A stretch of 55,181 nt of DNA, taken from assembly GCA_016872715.1 (NCBI GenBank), contig VGZD01000010.1, positions 1 through 55,181 on the forward strand. Reading direction: 5' to 3'. The notes under the pieces were generated by a model, which did no database searches, had not been told where the DNA came from, and saw only the letters and a list, made by a program, of their open reading frames with translations. The stretch comes from Planctomycetota bacterium (GTDB taxonomy: Bacteria > Planctomycetota > UBA1135 > GCA-002686595). Shown here piece by piece: positions 36,701 to 46,969 of this stretch. How positions within the stretch are numbered: position 1 is the stretch's first letter; every line of letters starts with the position of its first letter. The position numbers and the translations under genes were made by a program.

Positions 36701-37884
36701 GCGTCCTCCTTCGGCGACGCGGCAGGCCCGTCGATGGGCTTGGGCTTGGAGAGGTCGCGCGACGCTCCCATGTCGAAGGGGTTGAGGTTGTAGACGATCT
36801 TGCCCTGCGCCGCAGCCGCGGCGGGCGCGGGCTGTGACGTCGAGAGCGGCGCGCTCACGTCGAGCTGCACGAGCGTCGTGCGACTCGCACTCGCCGGCGA
36901 TTCCTCCGCCCGCGATGCGGTGCTCGGCGACACGGTGCTCGGCGGATCGTCGGGCAGGTCGAGCGCGATGCGCGCGAACAGCTGCTCGAGGCTCGGACGT
37001 TGCCACGACAGCTCGCGAATCGCCCAGCGCTTGGCATGGGCGAGCGCGCCCACGTCCTCGCGCAGGTCCTGCGCGCAGGGCAGCTCGAACACGTGGTGGA
37101 TGCCCAGCCGTCCGCCGTCGCGCACCTCCACCACACCCGGGAGCGCTTTCAACAGACGCACCGCCGTCGCGACATCAGGTCCGACCAACGCCTCGAGGCG
37201 CAGCCGCGCTCCGCCGCCGAGCTTGCGCACGAGCTCGTCCTGCGTTCCATCCGCCGCGATGCTCCCCTTGGAGAGGATGATCACGCGCGGGCAGACCGCT
37301 TCGATCTCCGGGAGGATGTGGCTGGAGAGCAGCACCGTGTGCTCGCGGCCGAGCTCGACGAGCAGCTTGCGCATCTCCAGACGCTGGATCGGATCGAGGC
37401 CGCTGGTGGGCTCGTCGAGGATCAACACCTCTGGATCGGGCAGCAACGCGACTGCGATGCCGACGCGCTGGCGCTGGCCGCGCGAGAGGGCGCCGATGAT
37501 GGCGCGCGAGCGGTCCGCGATGCCGGCGCGCTCGAGCACGCGCGGGATGCGCGCGCGCCGCTCCGAGCGCGAGAGCCCGTGCAGCCGACCTTGGAATTCG
37601 AGCATCTCCTCGACGCGGTGCTCGGCGTAGAGCGGCACGGACTCCGGCAGGTACCCGATGCGTCGGCGCACCTCGAGCGAGTTGCGCAGCACATCGAATC
37701 CCGCCACCTCGGCCGAGCCGCTCGTCGCGGGCAGGTAGCCCGACAAGATGCGCATCGTGGTCGATTTGCCCGCGCCGTTGGGGCCGAGAAATCCGACCAC
37801 CTCACCGCGCTCGAGGTGAAACGAGAGGCCCTCGATGGCGGTGTGCGGGCCAAAGCGGCGCGTGAGGTCGCGGACGGTGATCAC
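36697..37884 (-). CDS. ABC transporter ATPase with C-terminal extension
   Basis: 395 residues from the GTG ending at 37884. Walker A is G-P-N-G-A-G-K-S-T (34-42), Walker B is L-I-L-D-E-P-T-S-G-L-D-P, and the signature is L-S-R-G-Q, a Gly-to-Arg change from L-S-G-G-Q that is tolerated in the GldA/CcmA/NatA class. After the ATPase core (about residue 225) there is an alpha/beta extension and then about 90 residues with many Ser, Pro, Ala and Thr, ending in K-I-V-Y-N-L-N-P-F-D-M-G; likely disordered. First gene of a four-gene cassette on the minus strand. No clear SD before the GTG, so the start is open. Confidence 0.87.
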   Translation of the reverse strand: MITVRDLTRRFGPHTAIEGLSFHLERGEVVGFLGPNGAGKSTTMRILSGYLPATSGSAEVAGFDVLRNSLEVRRRIGYLPESVPLYAEHRVEEMLEFQGRLHGLSRSERRARIPRVLERAGIADRSRAIIGALSRGQRQRVGIAVALLPDPEVLILDEPTSGLDPIQRLEMRKLLVELGREHTVLLSSHILPEIEAVCPRVIILSKGSIAADGTQDELVRKLGGGARLRLEALVGPDVATAVRLLKALPGVVEVRDGGRLGIHHVFELPCAQDLREDVGALAHAKRWAIRELSWQRPSLEQLFARIALDLPDDPPSTVSPSTASRAEESPASASRTTLVQLDVSAPLSTSQPAPAAAAAQGKIVYNLNPFDMGASRDLSKPKPIDGPAASPKEDA

Positions 37885-38017
37885 GGGCGGAGAACAGTAG
37901 CGGTCGGGCTCGCGCAGGACAACGCACCAAGGCCGCGGAGGAGGGGATGGGCGGAACGGGGGACGAGCGCGCGGCCCCGGTCCACTCGTACCTCCCGCGC
38001 GAGGCTGGCCTACGCAA

Positions 38018-38052
38018 CACGCCCAGCTCCCCACAACGGAGAGCTGGGCGTG
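38018..38052 (-). terminator. Hairpin after dnaK (12-bp stem, 11-nt loop)
   Basis: CACGCCCAGCTC (38018-38029) pairs perfectly with GAGCTGGGCGTG (38041-38052). On the minus strand it follows the dnaK stop by about 40 nt, so it is likely the dnaK terminator, although only a weak T-rich stretch (TTGCGT) follows. The 207-bp gap between dnaK and the ABC ATPase holds nothing else clear. Confidence 0.6.
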
Positions 38053-38091
38053 CGGTTCGAACCTCCCCGGCGCGGGGCGAGGTGGGTCCGG

Positions 38092-40089
38092 CTACTGCTT
38101 GACCTCGAAGTCGGCGTCGATCGGCTCGTCGCCGTTCGCACGGGCGCCGGACTGCGTCCCGCCACGCGGGCCAGACTGAGCGCCGCCACGCGGGCCAGAC
38201 TGAGCGCCACTGCGAGGGCCAGACTGAGCGCTGCCGTGTGAGCCCGAGTCGCCGCCGCCAGACTGCTCCGCGGCGGCTGCGTTCTGGCTCTCCTTGTAGA
38301 CGATTTCGCCGAGCTTCTGCGCCGCGCGCTGGAAGTCCGCGAGGGCCTTCTCGAGCGCCACCTTGTCGTCCCCCGCGGCCGCGCTCTTGAGCGCGTCCTG
38401 GGCCGACTCGATGGCCTTCACATCCGCGTCGGAGAGCTTGCTGCGGTGTTCGCCGAGCGACTTCTCCGTCTCGTGCACGAGCGCCTCGGCCTGGTTCTTC
38501 AGATCGACGAACTCGCGCCGACGCTTGTCTTCGCCGGCGTGCGCCTCCGCGTCGGCGCGCATGCGCTCGACCTCGTCCTTCGAGAGGCCCGAGGACGACT
38601 CGATGCGGATCTTCTGCTCCTTGTTGGTGCCGCGATCCTTGGCCTTGACGTTGAGGATGCCGTTGGCGTCGATGTCGAAGGTCACTTCGATCTGCGGCAT
38701 GCCGCGCGGCGCGGGCGGGATGCCGTCCAAGTGGAAGCGGCCGAGCGTGCGGTTGTCCTTGGCGAACTCGCGCTCGCCCTGCAGCACGTGGATCTCGACC
38801 GACGGCTGGCTGTCCGACGCGGTCGAGAACACCTGGCTCTTCGAGGTCGGGATGGTCGTGTTGCGCTCGATCAGCTTGGTGAACACGCCGCCGAGCGTCT
38901 CGATGCCGAGCGAGAGCGGCGTGACGTCGAGCAACACCACGTCCTTGACTTCGCCGCCGAGGATGCCGCCCTGAATCGCGGCGCCGACGGCCACCGCCTC
39001 ATCGGGGTTGACCGACTTGTTGGGATCGCGACCGAAGATCTTCTTCGCCATCGCGACCACCGCGGGCGTGCGCGTCTGCCCGCCGACCAAGATCACGTCG
39101 TCGATCTTGTCGGGGCTCAGATTGGCGTCCTTGAGCGCCTGCAGGCAGGGCCCCTTGGTGCGCTCGATCAGAGCGTCGACGAGCTGCTCGAACTTGGCGC
39201 GCGTCAGCGTCACGTGCAGGTGCTTGGGACCGTTGGCGTCGGCGGTGATGAACGGCAGGTTGACGTCGGTCTGCATGCCGCTGGAGAGTTCGATCTTCGC
39301 CTTCTCGCAGGCTTCCTTGAGGCGCTGCAGCGCCATCGGATCCTTGCGCACGTCGATCGAGGTCTGCTTTTGGAACTCACCGGCGACGTGCTGGATGAGC
39401 GCGTCGTCGAAGTCATCGCCGCCCAAGTGCGTGTCGCCGTTGGTGGCGAGCACCTCGAACACGCCGTCGCCGATCTCGAGGATCGAGACGTCAAACGTGC
39501 CGCCGCCGAGGTCGTAGATCGCGACCTTGCCCGACTTCTTCTTGTCGAGGCCATAGGCGAGGGTCGCCGCGGTGGGCTCGTTGATGATCCGCTCGACCAC
39601 CAGGCCAGCGATCGTGCCCGCGTCCTTGGTCGCCTGACGCTGGGCGTCGTTGAAGTAGGCGGGCACCGTGATCACGGCGCGCGTCACCTGCTCGCCCAAG
39701 TAGGCCTCGGCCGACTCCTTGAGCGCCGAGAGCACCATGGCGCTGATCTCCGGAGGCGTGAACTGCTTGCCGTCGATGTCGACCTTGACGAGCTCCTCGG
39801 AGCCGCCCGAGATCTTGTAGGCGACGCGCTTTTCCTCGCTCGCCACCTCGCGGTGACGGCGGCCCATGAAGCGCTTGATCGAGGCGACCGTGCGGGTCGG
39901 GTTGGTCACCGCCTGACGCTTGGCGGGCGCGCCGACGAGCCGGTTCTCGCCTTGGAACGCCACCACCGACGGCGTCAGTCGCGAGCCTTCCATGTTGGTG
40001 ATGACGACGGGCTCGCCGCCTTCCATCACGGCCACCACCGAGTTCGTGGTGCCGAGGTCGATGCCGATGATCTTGCCTTGCTGGGCCAT
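38092..40089 (-). CDS. dnaK: Hsp70 chaperone DnaK
   Basis: 665 residues from the ATG at 40089, with A-G-G-A before it on the minus strand. ATP-dependent chaperone for folding and protein rescue, with DnaJ and GrpE. Motifs: [10 protein letters not shown] near the start, [20 protein letters not shown], and [13 protein letters not shown]. The substrate-binding domain and helical lid follow. The C-terminus is unusual: after A-A-E-Q-S-G-G there are four repeats of about eight residues (A-Q-S-G-P-R-G-G), then the common acidic end (I-D-A-D-F-E-V). No grpE or dnaJ is next to it. Confidence 0.98.
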   Translation of the reverse strand: MAQQGKIIGIDLGTTNSVVAVMEGGEPVVITNMEGSRLTPSVVAFQGENRLVGAPAKRQAVTNPTRTVASIKRFMGRRHREVASEEKRVAYKISGGSEELVKVDIDGKQFTPPEISAMVLSALKESAEAYLGEQVTRAVITVPAYFNDAQRQATKDAGTIAGLVVERIINEPTAATLAYGLDKKKSGKVAIYDLGGGTFDVSILEIGDGVFEVLATNGDTHLGGDDFDDALIQHVAGEFQKQTSIDVRKDPMALQRLKEACEKAKIELSSGMQTDVNLPFITADANGPKHLHVTLTRAKFEQLVDALIERTKGPCLQALKDANLSPDKIDDVILVGGQTRTPAVVAMAKKIFGRDPNKSVNPDEAVAVGAAIQGGILGGEVKDVVLLDVTPLSLGIETLGGVFTKLIERNTTIPTSKSQVFSTASDSQPSVEIHVLQGEREFAKDNRTLGRFHLDGIPPAPRGMPQIEVTFDIDANGILNVKAKDRGTNKEQKIRIESSSGLSKDEVERMRADAEAHAGEDKRRREFVDLKNQAEALVHETEKSLGEHRSKLSDADVKAIESAQDALKSAAAGDDKVALEKALADFQRAAQKLGEIVYKESQNAAAAEQSGGGDSGSHGSAQSGPRSGAQSGPRGGAQSGPRGGTQSGARANGDEPIDADFEVKQ
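38147..38242. repeat. 24-bp tandem repeat (four units) in dnaK 3' end
   Basis: Four in-frame 24-bp units of the pattern CCAGACTGAGCGCCGCCACG plus CGGG, the outer ones diverged. They encode an eight-residue A-Q-S-G-P-R-G-G repeat in the disordered tail of DnaK. The length in whole codons suggests expansion or loss without frameshift. Confidence 0.88.
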
Positions 40090-40282
40090 GGTGTTCCTGT
40101 CGCTTTCGTGGGAGCTGGGGACGCCGGTCCAAATCAAACTCCGTGCCACGCGAGCGCGGCGACCGGCAGGCTCTCCAACGCCCTCCAGAGCCGCGCCAAG
40201 GCCGATTGCGCTGCCATTGTGACACCCTTGGCGGGGTCGCTGCCAGCGTGGCAGTCGAGGCCGGAGCGCGCCGCGCCCCGTC
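40090..40282. promoter_or_regulatory. dnaK upstream region with inverted repeat CTGCCA-N3-TGGCAG
   Basis: 193 bp between the NtrC-like stop and dnaK. The inverted repeat CTGCCAGCGTGGCAG lies at 40240-40254. On the minus strand it overlaps a weak -35 region, followed 18 nt later by a CACAAT that could be a -10. I see no CIRCE, so a different operator is possible. Low-scoring; not tested. Confidence 0.35.
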
Positions 40283-41643
<1,361 letters not shown>

Positions 41644-41647
<4 letters not shown>

Positions 41648-42573
41648 CGGCGTTCCTCGTCGCGCACAGCGCGCGCTTCGACTTCGTCGCGCACGGCGCG
41701 CGCTTCGACTTCGTCGCGCACGGCGCGCGCCTCGACTTCGTCGCGCACATCGCGCGCTTCAACCTCGGCCGCGACGTCGACCGCGCGCTCGCCCGCCGCG
41801 CCGCGCGCGATCTCGACGAGCAGCGGCAGGTAGATCGAGAACGAGGTGCCGATCCCGCGCTGGCTCACGACGTGCACGGTGCCGCCGTGCTCCTCGATGA
41901 TGCGCCGCGTCGTCGGCAGCCCGAGCCCCGTGCCGCCCTTCTTGTCCGACCAATACTCGTCGAAGCAGTGCTCGAGCGCATCGGGGCTCATGCCCACCCC
42001 GGTATCCGTGATGAGCACCTCGGCCCAGTTGCCCTCGCGCCGCACGCGCACGAGCAGCTCGCCGCCGCTGTGCATCGCTTCGCGCGCGTTCTTCAGCAGG
42101 TTCAGCAGCGACTGCTTGATCGCCGTCTCGTCGAGCATCACCAGCGGCATGCCGACCGCGAGGTCGACGACATGGCGAATCCCGGCCTGCACGTTCTCGG
42201 GTTCCACGAAGTCGAGCAACTCGCGCAGGATGGCCGCGAGATCTCGCGGCGCGCGATTGATCTGCGCTCCCCGCACGAACTGCAGGAAGTCCTCCAGAAT
42301 GGCCTCCATGCGGCCGACTTCGCGCTGCAGGGTCTTGATGCGGTGCAGGGAGCGCTGCTCGCGCGGCGTCAACTCCGGCCCGCCGTTGCCGCGCCCCGAG
42401 CCGGGCTTGCCCCACGCTTCCTCGAGCAGCGCGAGGTTGATCGCGATGGTCGAGAGCGGGTTCTTGATCTCATGGGCGAGGCCGCCTGCGAGTCGGACCA
42501 TGAAGGCGAGTTGCTCCTGCGAAGTGCGCGGGCGCGGTGCATGCGAGGTGCTGCGGTTCTCGGGCGTGTCCAT
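41644..42573 (-). CDS. Soluble NtrB-like sensor histidine kinase with 9-residue tail repeats
   Basis: 309 residues from the ATG at 42573. The dimerisation motif G-L-A-H-E-I-K-N-P-L has phospho-His34; the N box is L-L-N-L-L-K-N-A-R-E; G1 is D-T-G-V-G-M; G2 is G-G-T-G-L-G-L. There is no membrane segment and almost no sensor domain before the His box, so it should act in the cytosol, perhaps with input from a partner. The last 40 residues are four copies of E-A-R-A-V-R-D-E-V, alternately charged and helix-like, from a 27-bp DNA repeat. It partners the sigma-54 regulator that follows. Opposite strand from the fusion gene at 42630, with 56 bp between. Confidence 0.92.
41657..41764. repeat. 27-bp tandem repeat (four units) in histidine kinase 3' end
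   Basis: Four direct units of 27 bp, each opening TCGTCGCGCAC and ending near TTCGACT on the plus strand. They are in frame (9 codons), encoding the C-terminal E-A-R-A-V-R-D-E-V repeats. The fourth unit is diverged. Confidence 0.9.
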
Positions 42574-42629
42574 GATCCAAGGGCCGCAATAGGCTACAAA
42601 GAGCCCCGCCGCGGCACGATGCGGCCCTG

Positions 42630-43631
42630 ATGCAGCAGGAACCGCTCCGCATTCCGATCCGTCCGGACGCTTCGGCGGCCTCGCTGGCCCCCGCTCTCGA
42701 CGCGCTCGCGCGCGGCGCGCTCGTGGCCGTTCCGACCGACACGCTCTACACACTCGTCGCGCGCGCCGATCTCGCGGCGGCGACCGAACGTCTCACGGCG
42801 CTTTGCGGCGAGCCCGCGGCGCGCCTCGTGCGCGGCGTGGATGAGTTGCCCAAGCCCACCCCGATGCTGCGCCGCCTCGCCTCCCGCCACTGGCCCGGCC
42901 CGCTGGTGCTCGCCCTGCCCGAGCGCTGGCGCGCGCCCGCGCATCCGATCGCGGCCAAGCTGATCGCCGCGGCGCCCTTTGCGCTCGCGGGAGTCGAGTG
43001 CGCGAGCGATCCGCAGTCGGTGCCCGCGAGCGCTCAGGTGGCCTGCACGCTCGACGCCGGTCCAGCGCGTCTGGCCGAGCGCGCGGCCGTGCTCGAATGC
43101 GTCGCGGGCAGACTGCGACTCGTGCGCGCGGGTCTGTTCGACCTCGCGGCTCTGCGCGCCACCGCTGGCCTGCGCATCGGTTTCGTCTGCACGGGCAATA
43201 CCTGTCGCAGTCCGATGGCGGAGGGCCTCGCGCGCGCTGCGCTGGGGATTCGTCTGGGCGTCGCGCCCGAGCGCATCGGCGAGTTGGGATTCACGGTGCA
43301 GTCGATGGGCGTGTACGCCTCGCCCGGCGACCCTGCGTCCGACCACGCGGTCGCCACGCTCGCCGCGCGCGGCATCGATCTCGCCGAGCACCGCGCGCAG
43401 GTGGCTCTGCCCGAGCTCGTGTCGCGCTTGGATCGCGTGTACGCGCTCACGCGCTCCCACTTGCAGGCGCTCAAGCAGTCCCTGCCGCCGGGCAAGGATC
43501 GCCACTGCGCGCTGCTCGATCCCGACGGACGCGACATCTCCGATCCGATCGGCGGCCCGCGCTCCGCCTACGAGCAGGTCGCGTCGCAGATCGAGCGCGC
43601 GATCTCGGCGCGCCTCGACGAGTGGGCCTGA
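42630..43631 (+). CDS. YrdC/Sua5-like domain fused to YwlE-type arginine phosphatase
   Basis: 333 residues. Residues 15-175 resemble the YrdC/Sua5 family (V-A-V-P-T-D-T-L-Y, R-H-W-P-G-P-L-V-L) but lack the usual Y-G-L following the P-T-D-T-L and the K-R-P segment, so tRNA threonylcarbamoyl synthesis is unlikely. Residues 182-330 are a low-molecular-weight phosphatase: C-T-G-N-T-C-R-S with nucleophile Cys187 and Arg193, and the acid Asp305 in S-D-P-I-G-G. Thr191 matches Thr11 of YwlE, which in B. subtilis sets protein-arginine over tyrosine phosphatase activity. In Bacilli, ywlC and ywlE are close neighbours; here they are fused. It converges with the spermidine-synthase-like gene, 4 bp apart. 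Confidence 0.82.
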   Translation: MQQEPLRIPIRPDASAASLAPALDALARGALVAVPTDTLYTLVARADLAAATERLTALCGEPAARLVRGVDELPKPTPMLRRLASRHWPGPLVLALPERWRAPAHPIAAKLIAAAPFALAGVECASDPQSVPASAQVACTLDAGPARLAERAAVLECVAGRLRLVRAGLFDLAALRATAGLRIGFVCTGNTCRSPMAEGLARAALGIRLGVAPERIGELGFTVQSMGVYASPGDPASDHAVATLAARGIDLAEHRAQVALPELVSRLDRVYALTRSHLQALKQSLPPGKDRHCALLDPDGRDISDPIGGPRSAYEQVASQIERAISARLDEWA

Positions 43632-43635
43632 GCGC

Positions 43636-46278
43636 TCAGCGCGCGCCCAGCAGCTCCGGCGGCAGGCCGAGCGCGAGTGCGCGCGCCCCCTGCGGCGTTT
43701 GAGCGAGGCGCGGGCACAACGTCACCGCTCGCTCGCCCGCCACCTGCGCCGCCTCACGCTTTCCGCTCGCCCACAGCGCGGCGGCGACATAGGCGTGGAC
43801 ATCGGCGCGCAGCGGCCGCGCCTCGGCCGCTCCGAGCAGCGCCTCGAGCGCGGCACGTCCGTTGCCGCGCGCGAGCTCGGCCACGCCCGTTCGCATGCCG
43901 TACAGAAACTCGATCTCCTCGCGCACCGCGCGCACCTCGGCATCGGTGCGCCAGCTCCGCTCGAGCCTCTCGAGCGGAGCCAGCGCGCGCGCGCGAGCCG
44001 CCTGCGCATCGATCTCGCCGCGGCGCAACTCGAACTCGCCCCAACCCAGCGCGCGCCGCGACTCGCGCACGGCCGCGAGCGCGCGCTCGCGCTCCGGCTC
44101 GCCCCACGCGAGCGAGCTGGCGTGCGCCTCGAGTCGCTCGAGGTTCGCCGGCAACCAAGCGAGCACCGCGCTGCCCTCGGGCTTGGCGCGCCACGCAATC
44201 CACGGATCCCAGTCGCGCAGGCGTCGCGCGGGCTGCTCCCAATCAGAGAGCTCCGCCACATGCCGCGCAGCCAATTCCTCGCGTTGGCCCAGTCCGAGCT
44301 CGCGCAGCGTCGCGAGCAGCTCTGAATCCAATTCACTCCAACGCTGGGGAGCGACCGACGGAGCGAGTGCGCTGCCGGTGAGCAACACCTGCGTGCCGAA
44401 CAGCCACGCACGCGCATCGGGGAACGAGACGGAAAAGGCCTGCAGGAGCGCGACGAAACTGTCCGGCTCGAGCGCGTGCGGTGGAATCCACTGGCAGAGG
44501 ATGCCGCCCGGCGCGAGTGCGGCGCGCGCGACCGCATAGAACTCGGGCGTGTAGAGATACACGCCGAAGGGCGAGTCGGGGAGCAGGGGCTCCATGGTCA
44601 CCACGTCGTAGCGCGCGGGCCGCAGCGCCAGCGTGCGGCGACCATCCTCCACGATCACCGCCACGCGCTCGCTCCCGTCTCCCCGCTCGAGCGTCACGCG
44701 ATCGAGAGCGCCGCGGTTGAGCTCGCCAAACAGCGCCGCGGCCTCGACCACGGCGGAGGAGATCTCGAGCACCTCGATGCGCTCCACTTCGTCGTGCAGC
44801 GACACCGCGCCGAGCGTCGTGCCCGTTCCAAGCGCGAGCACGGCCACGCGGCGCGGCTGTGGGTGGAGCAACACTGGCAGGTGCCCGAGCGCCTGCATGT
44901 AGCGGTAGTCGGGGCCATTGCCGGCGGCGCGGAATTGGTCGGTGAGCAACGTGCGTTCGCCGAGCACGCCGTCGTCGACGACGGCCACGCTGAAGTGCTC
45001 GTCCTCGCGAAAAAAACGCACGCGGAGCGCGGGGTCGACGAGCTTGGGAGAGGAGAGCGCGGGGGCCGGGGACTGCGCGGCGGCAACGGCGAGCAGGGCA
45101 CCGACGAGCGCGGCGCCGAACGCTCCGAGGTAGTCGCGCTCGCGCAGCGACCAGACGGCGGCGAGCAGTCCCGCCAATGCGCACAGCGCGGCCAAGGTGC
45201 CCTTGATCCCGACGCTCGCGACGAGGCCTGCGTGGAGCACGGGTCCGGCGAGCAGCGCTCCGATCACCTCCGCACGCACCAAGTCCCCGAGCCGTCGGCC
45301 GCTCTCGCCGCGCGCGCGCGCGTGCAGCAGCGGAAGCACCGCACCCAGCGGCGCGAGCGTCGGCACGACGAGCACCAGCGCCATGGGTAGATCGCCGTGC
45401 TCGCGCACGAGCGCGAGCGCTCGGTCGGCGTGCAGCGGCCAGAGCGAACCCAGCGCGCACAGACACAGGCACGCCGTGACGGCGCGCGCGCCCGTTCCCA
45501 ACCAGCGCGCCGCGACGGCTCCCCCGGCGAGCGCGAGCAAGGCGACCGCCACGACGAGCGTCAGTTGCGCCGTCTCGCTGCCGATCCACATCACGGCCAC
45601 GCGCGCGCAAATCCACTCCAGGCCGAGCCCACACAGCGTCGTTCCGGCCACCAGCGCGAACGCGAGCGGATCCGTCGTCGAGCGCTGGGCCTCGGGCTTC
45701 GTCGCGAGCGCGAGGCGCGGCAACAGGCCGAAACTCGCCAGCAACAGCAGCAGCGAGAGCACGAGCGCGCGATCGCGCCCCCACTGCGCCGTGGCGAACA
45801 GCCCGAGCGCGAGCGCGCCGCACATCGCACCGACCAAGTTGGAGGCGAGGAGCGAGCCGATCCCCTCGCGGGGAGCTCGCGCCGCGAGCGCGCGCGCGGC
45901 GGCGGTCAAGAACCAGCCCGAACCCACTGCGCACAGCGCGAGCGCCAGCAGAACGCGCGCGGTCGCCCACGGCAGGTCGGGTGCGAGCAACGCCCATGCG
46001 AGCGCGTTGCCTCCCAGCGTCCACGCCGCCCCGAGCGCGGCCAGCGCGCGTCCCCCCACGCCCGCGCGTGCAGCGAGCCACGCTCCGAGCGCCCAACCAG
46101 CGACGTAGGCGCCCGGCCCGTACGCTCCCGCGACCGACTGCCCCCCGACCAGCCCGGCGTGGGCCAACCACGACGCTTGCAGTCCCATGGCGCCCGCACC
46201 CGCGAGCCACGCTGCGCCGAACATCCGCGCCGTCGAGCGCACGCTGAACCGGGACGCCTTAGCGGCGCGTGGTGGCAT
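43636..46278 (-). CDS. Spermidine-synthase-like protein with membrane domain and C-terminal helical repeats
   Basis: 880 residues. Residues 18-400 have many hydrophobic segments (about ten or more); residues 430-640 look like a SpeE-type SAM-binding fold with V-L-A-L-G-T-G-T-T-L-G-A, V-L-E-I-S-S-A-V-V, D-V-V-T-M-E-P and L-A-P-G-G-I-L-C-Q-W. The rest is helical, ending in a TPR-like part. Fusions of a membrane part and a polyamine-synthase-like domain are known in several phyla; their product is not established. The ATG at 46278 overlaps the PTS EIIA gene by 20 bp; Met19 (46224) would avoid this. Function not assigned. Confidence 0.75.
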   Translation of the reverse strand: MPPRAAKASRFSVRSTARMFGAAWLAGAGAMGLQASWLAHAGLVGGQSVAGAYGPGAYVAGWALGAWLAARAGVGGRALAALGAAWTLGGNALAWALLAPDLPWATARVLLALALCAVGSGWFLTAAARALAARAPREGIGSLLASNLVGAMCGALALGLFATAQWGRDRALVLSLLLLLASFGLLPRLALATKPEAQRSTTDPLAFALVAGTTLCGLGLEWICARVAVMWIGSETAQLTLVVAVALLALAGGAVAARWLGTGARAVTACLCLCALGSLWPLHADRALALVREHGDLPMALVLVVPTLAPLGAVLPLLHARARGESGRRLGDLVRAEVIGALLAGPVLHAGLVASVGIKGTLAALCALAGLLAAVWSLRERDYLGAFGAALVGALLAVAAAQSPAPALSSPKLVDPALRVRFFREDEHFSVAVVDDGVLGERTLLTDQFRAAGNGPDYRYMQALGHLPVLLHPQPRRVAVLALGTGTTLGAVSLHDEVERIEVLEISSAVVEAAALFGELNRGALDRVTLERGDGSERVAVIVEDGRRTLALRPARYDVVTMEPLLPDSPFGVYLYTPEFYAVARAALAPGGILCQWIPPHALEPDSFVALLQAFSVSFPDARAWLFGTQVLLTGSALAPSVAPQRWSELDSELLATLRELGLGQREELAARHVAELSDWEQPARRLRDWDPWIAWRAKPEGSAVLAWLPANLERLEAHASSLAWGEPERERALAAVRESRRALGWGEFELRRGEIDAQAARARALAPLERLERSWRTDAEVRAVREEIEFLYGMRTGVAELARGNGRAALEALLGAAEARPLRADVHAYVAAALWASGKREAAQVAGERAVTLCPRLAQTPQGARALALGLPPELLGAR

Positions 46279-46738
46279 CGCCGGAGGCGAGGCTCTCCCA
46301 AGCGCGCGCGGAATCCGGCGCCGCGACGATCGTCTCGCGCACCGCGTCGTTGCCCAACACGCGCGCCACGTCGGCGAGCGTGCGGATGTGGAGCAGCTTC
46401 TGGGAACGGGGAATCACGAGCAGCACGACGATGCGCGTGGGCTTGCCATCGATGCTCTCGAAGTCGAGCCCGCGCTCGCGCTGCACGATGCCCATGCAGG
46501 CGATCACGTGGTCGGCCTGCTCGACGGCCGCGTGCGGAATTGCGATGCCGCGTTCCATGCCGGTGGACATCGAGCGCTCGCGCGCGAGCACCTGCTCGAC
46601 CACGGCCGACGCCGCGGCCCCCGGCAGCTTGCCCTGCGCCACGAGGTGCTCGACGAGGCGAGCGATGGCGTCCCACTTATCCGTCGGATCGAAGCCGACG
46701 AGCAAATCGGCGGGCGCGAAGAGCTGCCGCAGTTCCAT
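46259..46738 (-). CDS. PTS EIIA (fructose/nitrogen type, PtsN-like)
   Basis: 159 residues. Phosphate is carried on His69 in G-I-A-I-P-H-A, the active-site pattern of the EIIA-fructose/PtsN class. M-S-T-G-M-E-R before it and H-I-R-T-L-A-D-V-A-R-V-L later match the family. No transport subunits, HPr or EI lie close, so it is more likely a regulatory PtsN-like protein than part of a sugar uptake system. It overlaps the spermidine-synthase-like gene by 20 bp and is divergent from gspD. Confidence 0.9.
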   Translation of the reverse strand: MELRQLFAPADLLVGFDPTDKWDAIARLVEHLVAQGKLPGAAASAVVEQVLARERSMSTGMERGIAIPHAAVEQADHVIACMGIVQRERGLDFESIDGKPTRIVVLLVIPRSQKLLHIRTLADVARVLGNDAVRETIVAAPDSARAWESLASGDATTRR

Positions 46739-46969
46739 GGGCCGAAGATCCTACCGTCTGGGGGCCCGAGCGCTCCGCTCTCCCAACCGGCGCAGGCGCC
46801 GGCGGGAAGAAAGCGAGCGGCCCGTCGTCCGTCCGCTCGAACGCCCTCCACCTCGCAGCCTCTGGCCCGTCGAGAGCCCTTTGACTCCCCTTCCCACGCT
46901 TCCTAGAGTCCGATCCGAGTCGCGCTCCGCCGCGCTAAGTTTCGCCCTATCCATGGGATACGCCCTTTC
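46739..46969. other. Divergent spacer between PTS EIIA and gspD
   Basis: 231 bp, the longest non-coding stretch. It has the promoter listed at 46881 for the secretion operon and a short hairpin CCGGCG-CAGG-CGCCGG at 46787-46802. Otherwise nothing clear is visible. Confidence 0.4.
46881..46909 (+). promoter_or_regulatory. Sigma-70-like promoter of gsp operon
   Basis: TTGACT at 46881-46886, 17-bp spacer, TAGAGT at 46904-46909. The -35 matches TTGACA at five of six and the -10 matches TATAAT at four of six. It points at gspD, about 60 nt upstream of its start, and is the best promoter I can see in the window. Confidence 0.6.

Noticed and set aside
41657..41764. Direct repeats as a CRISPR array
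   Set aside because: No unique spacers; the units are contiguous and in frame with the kinase gene.
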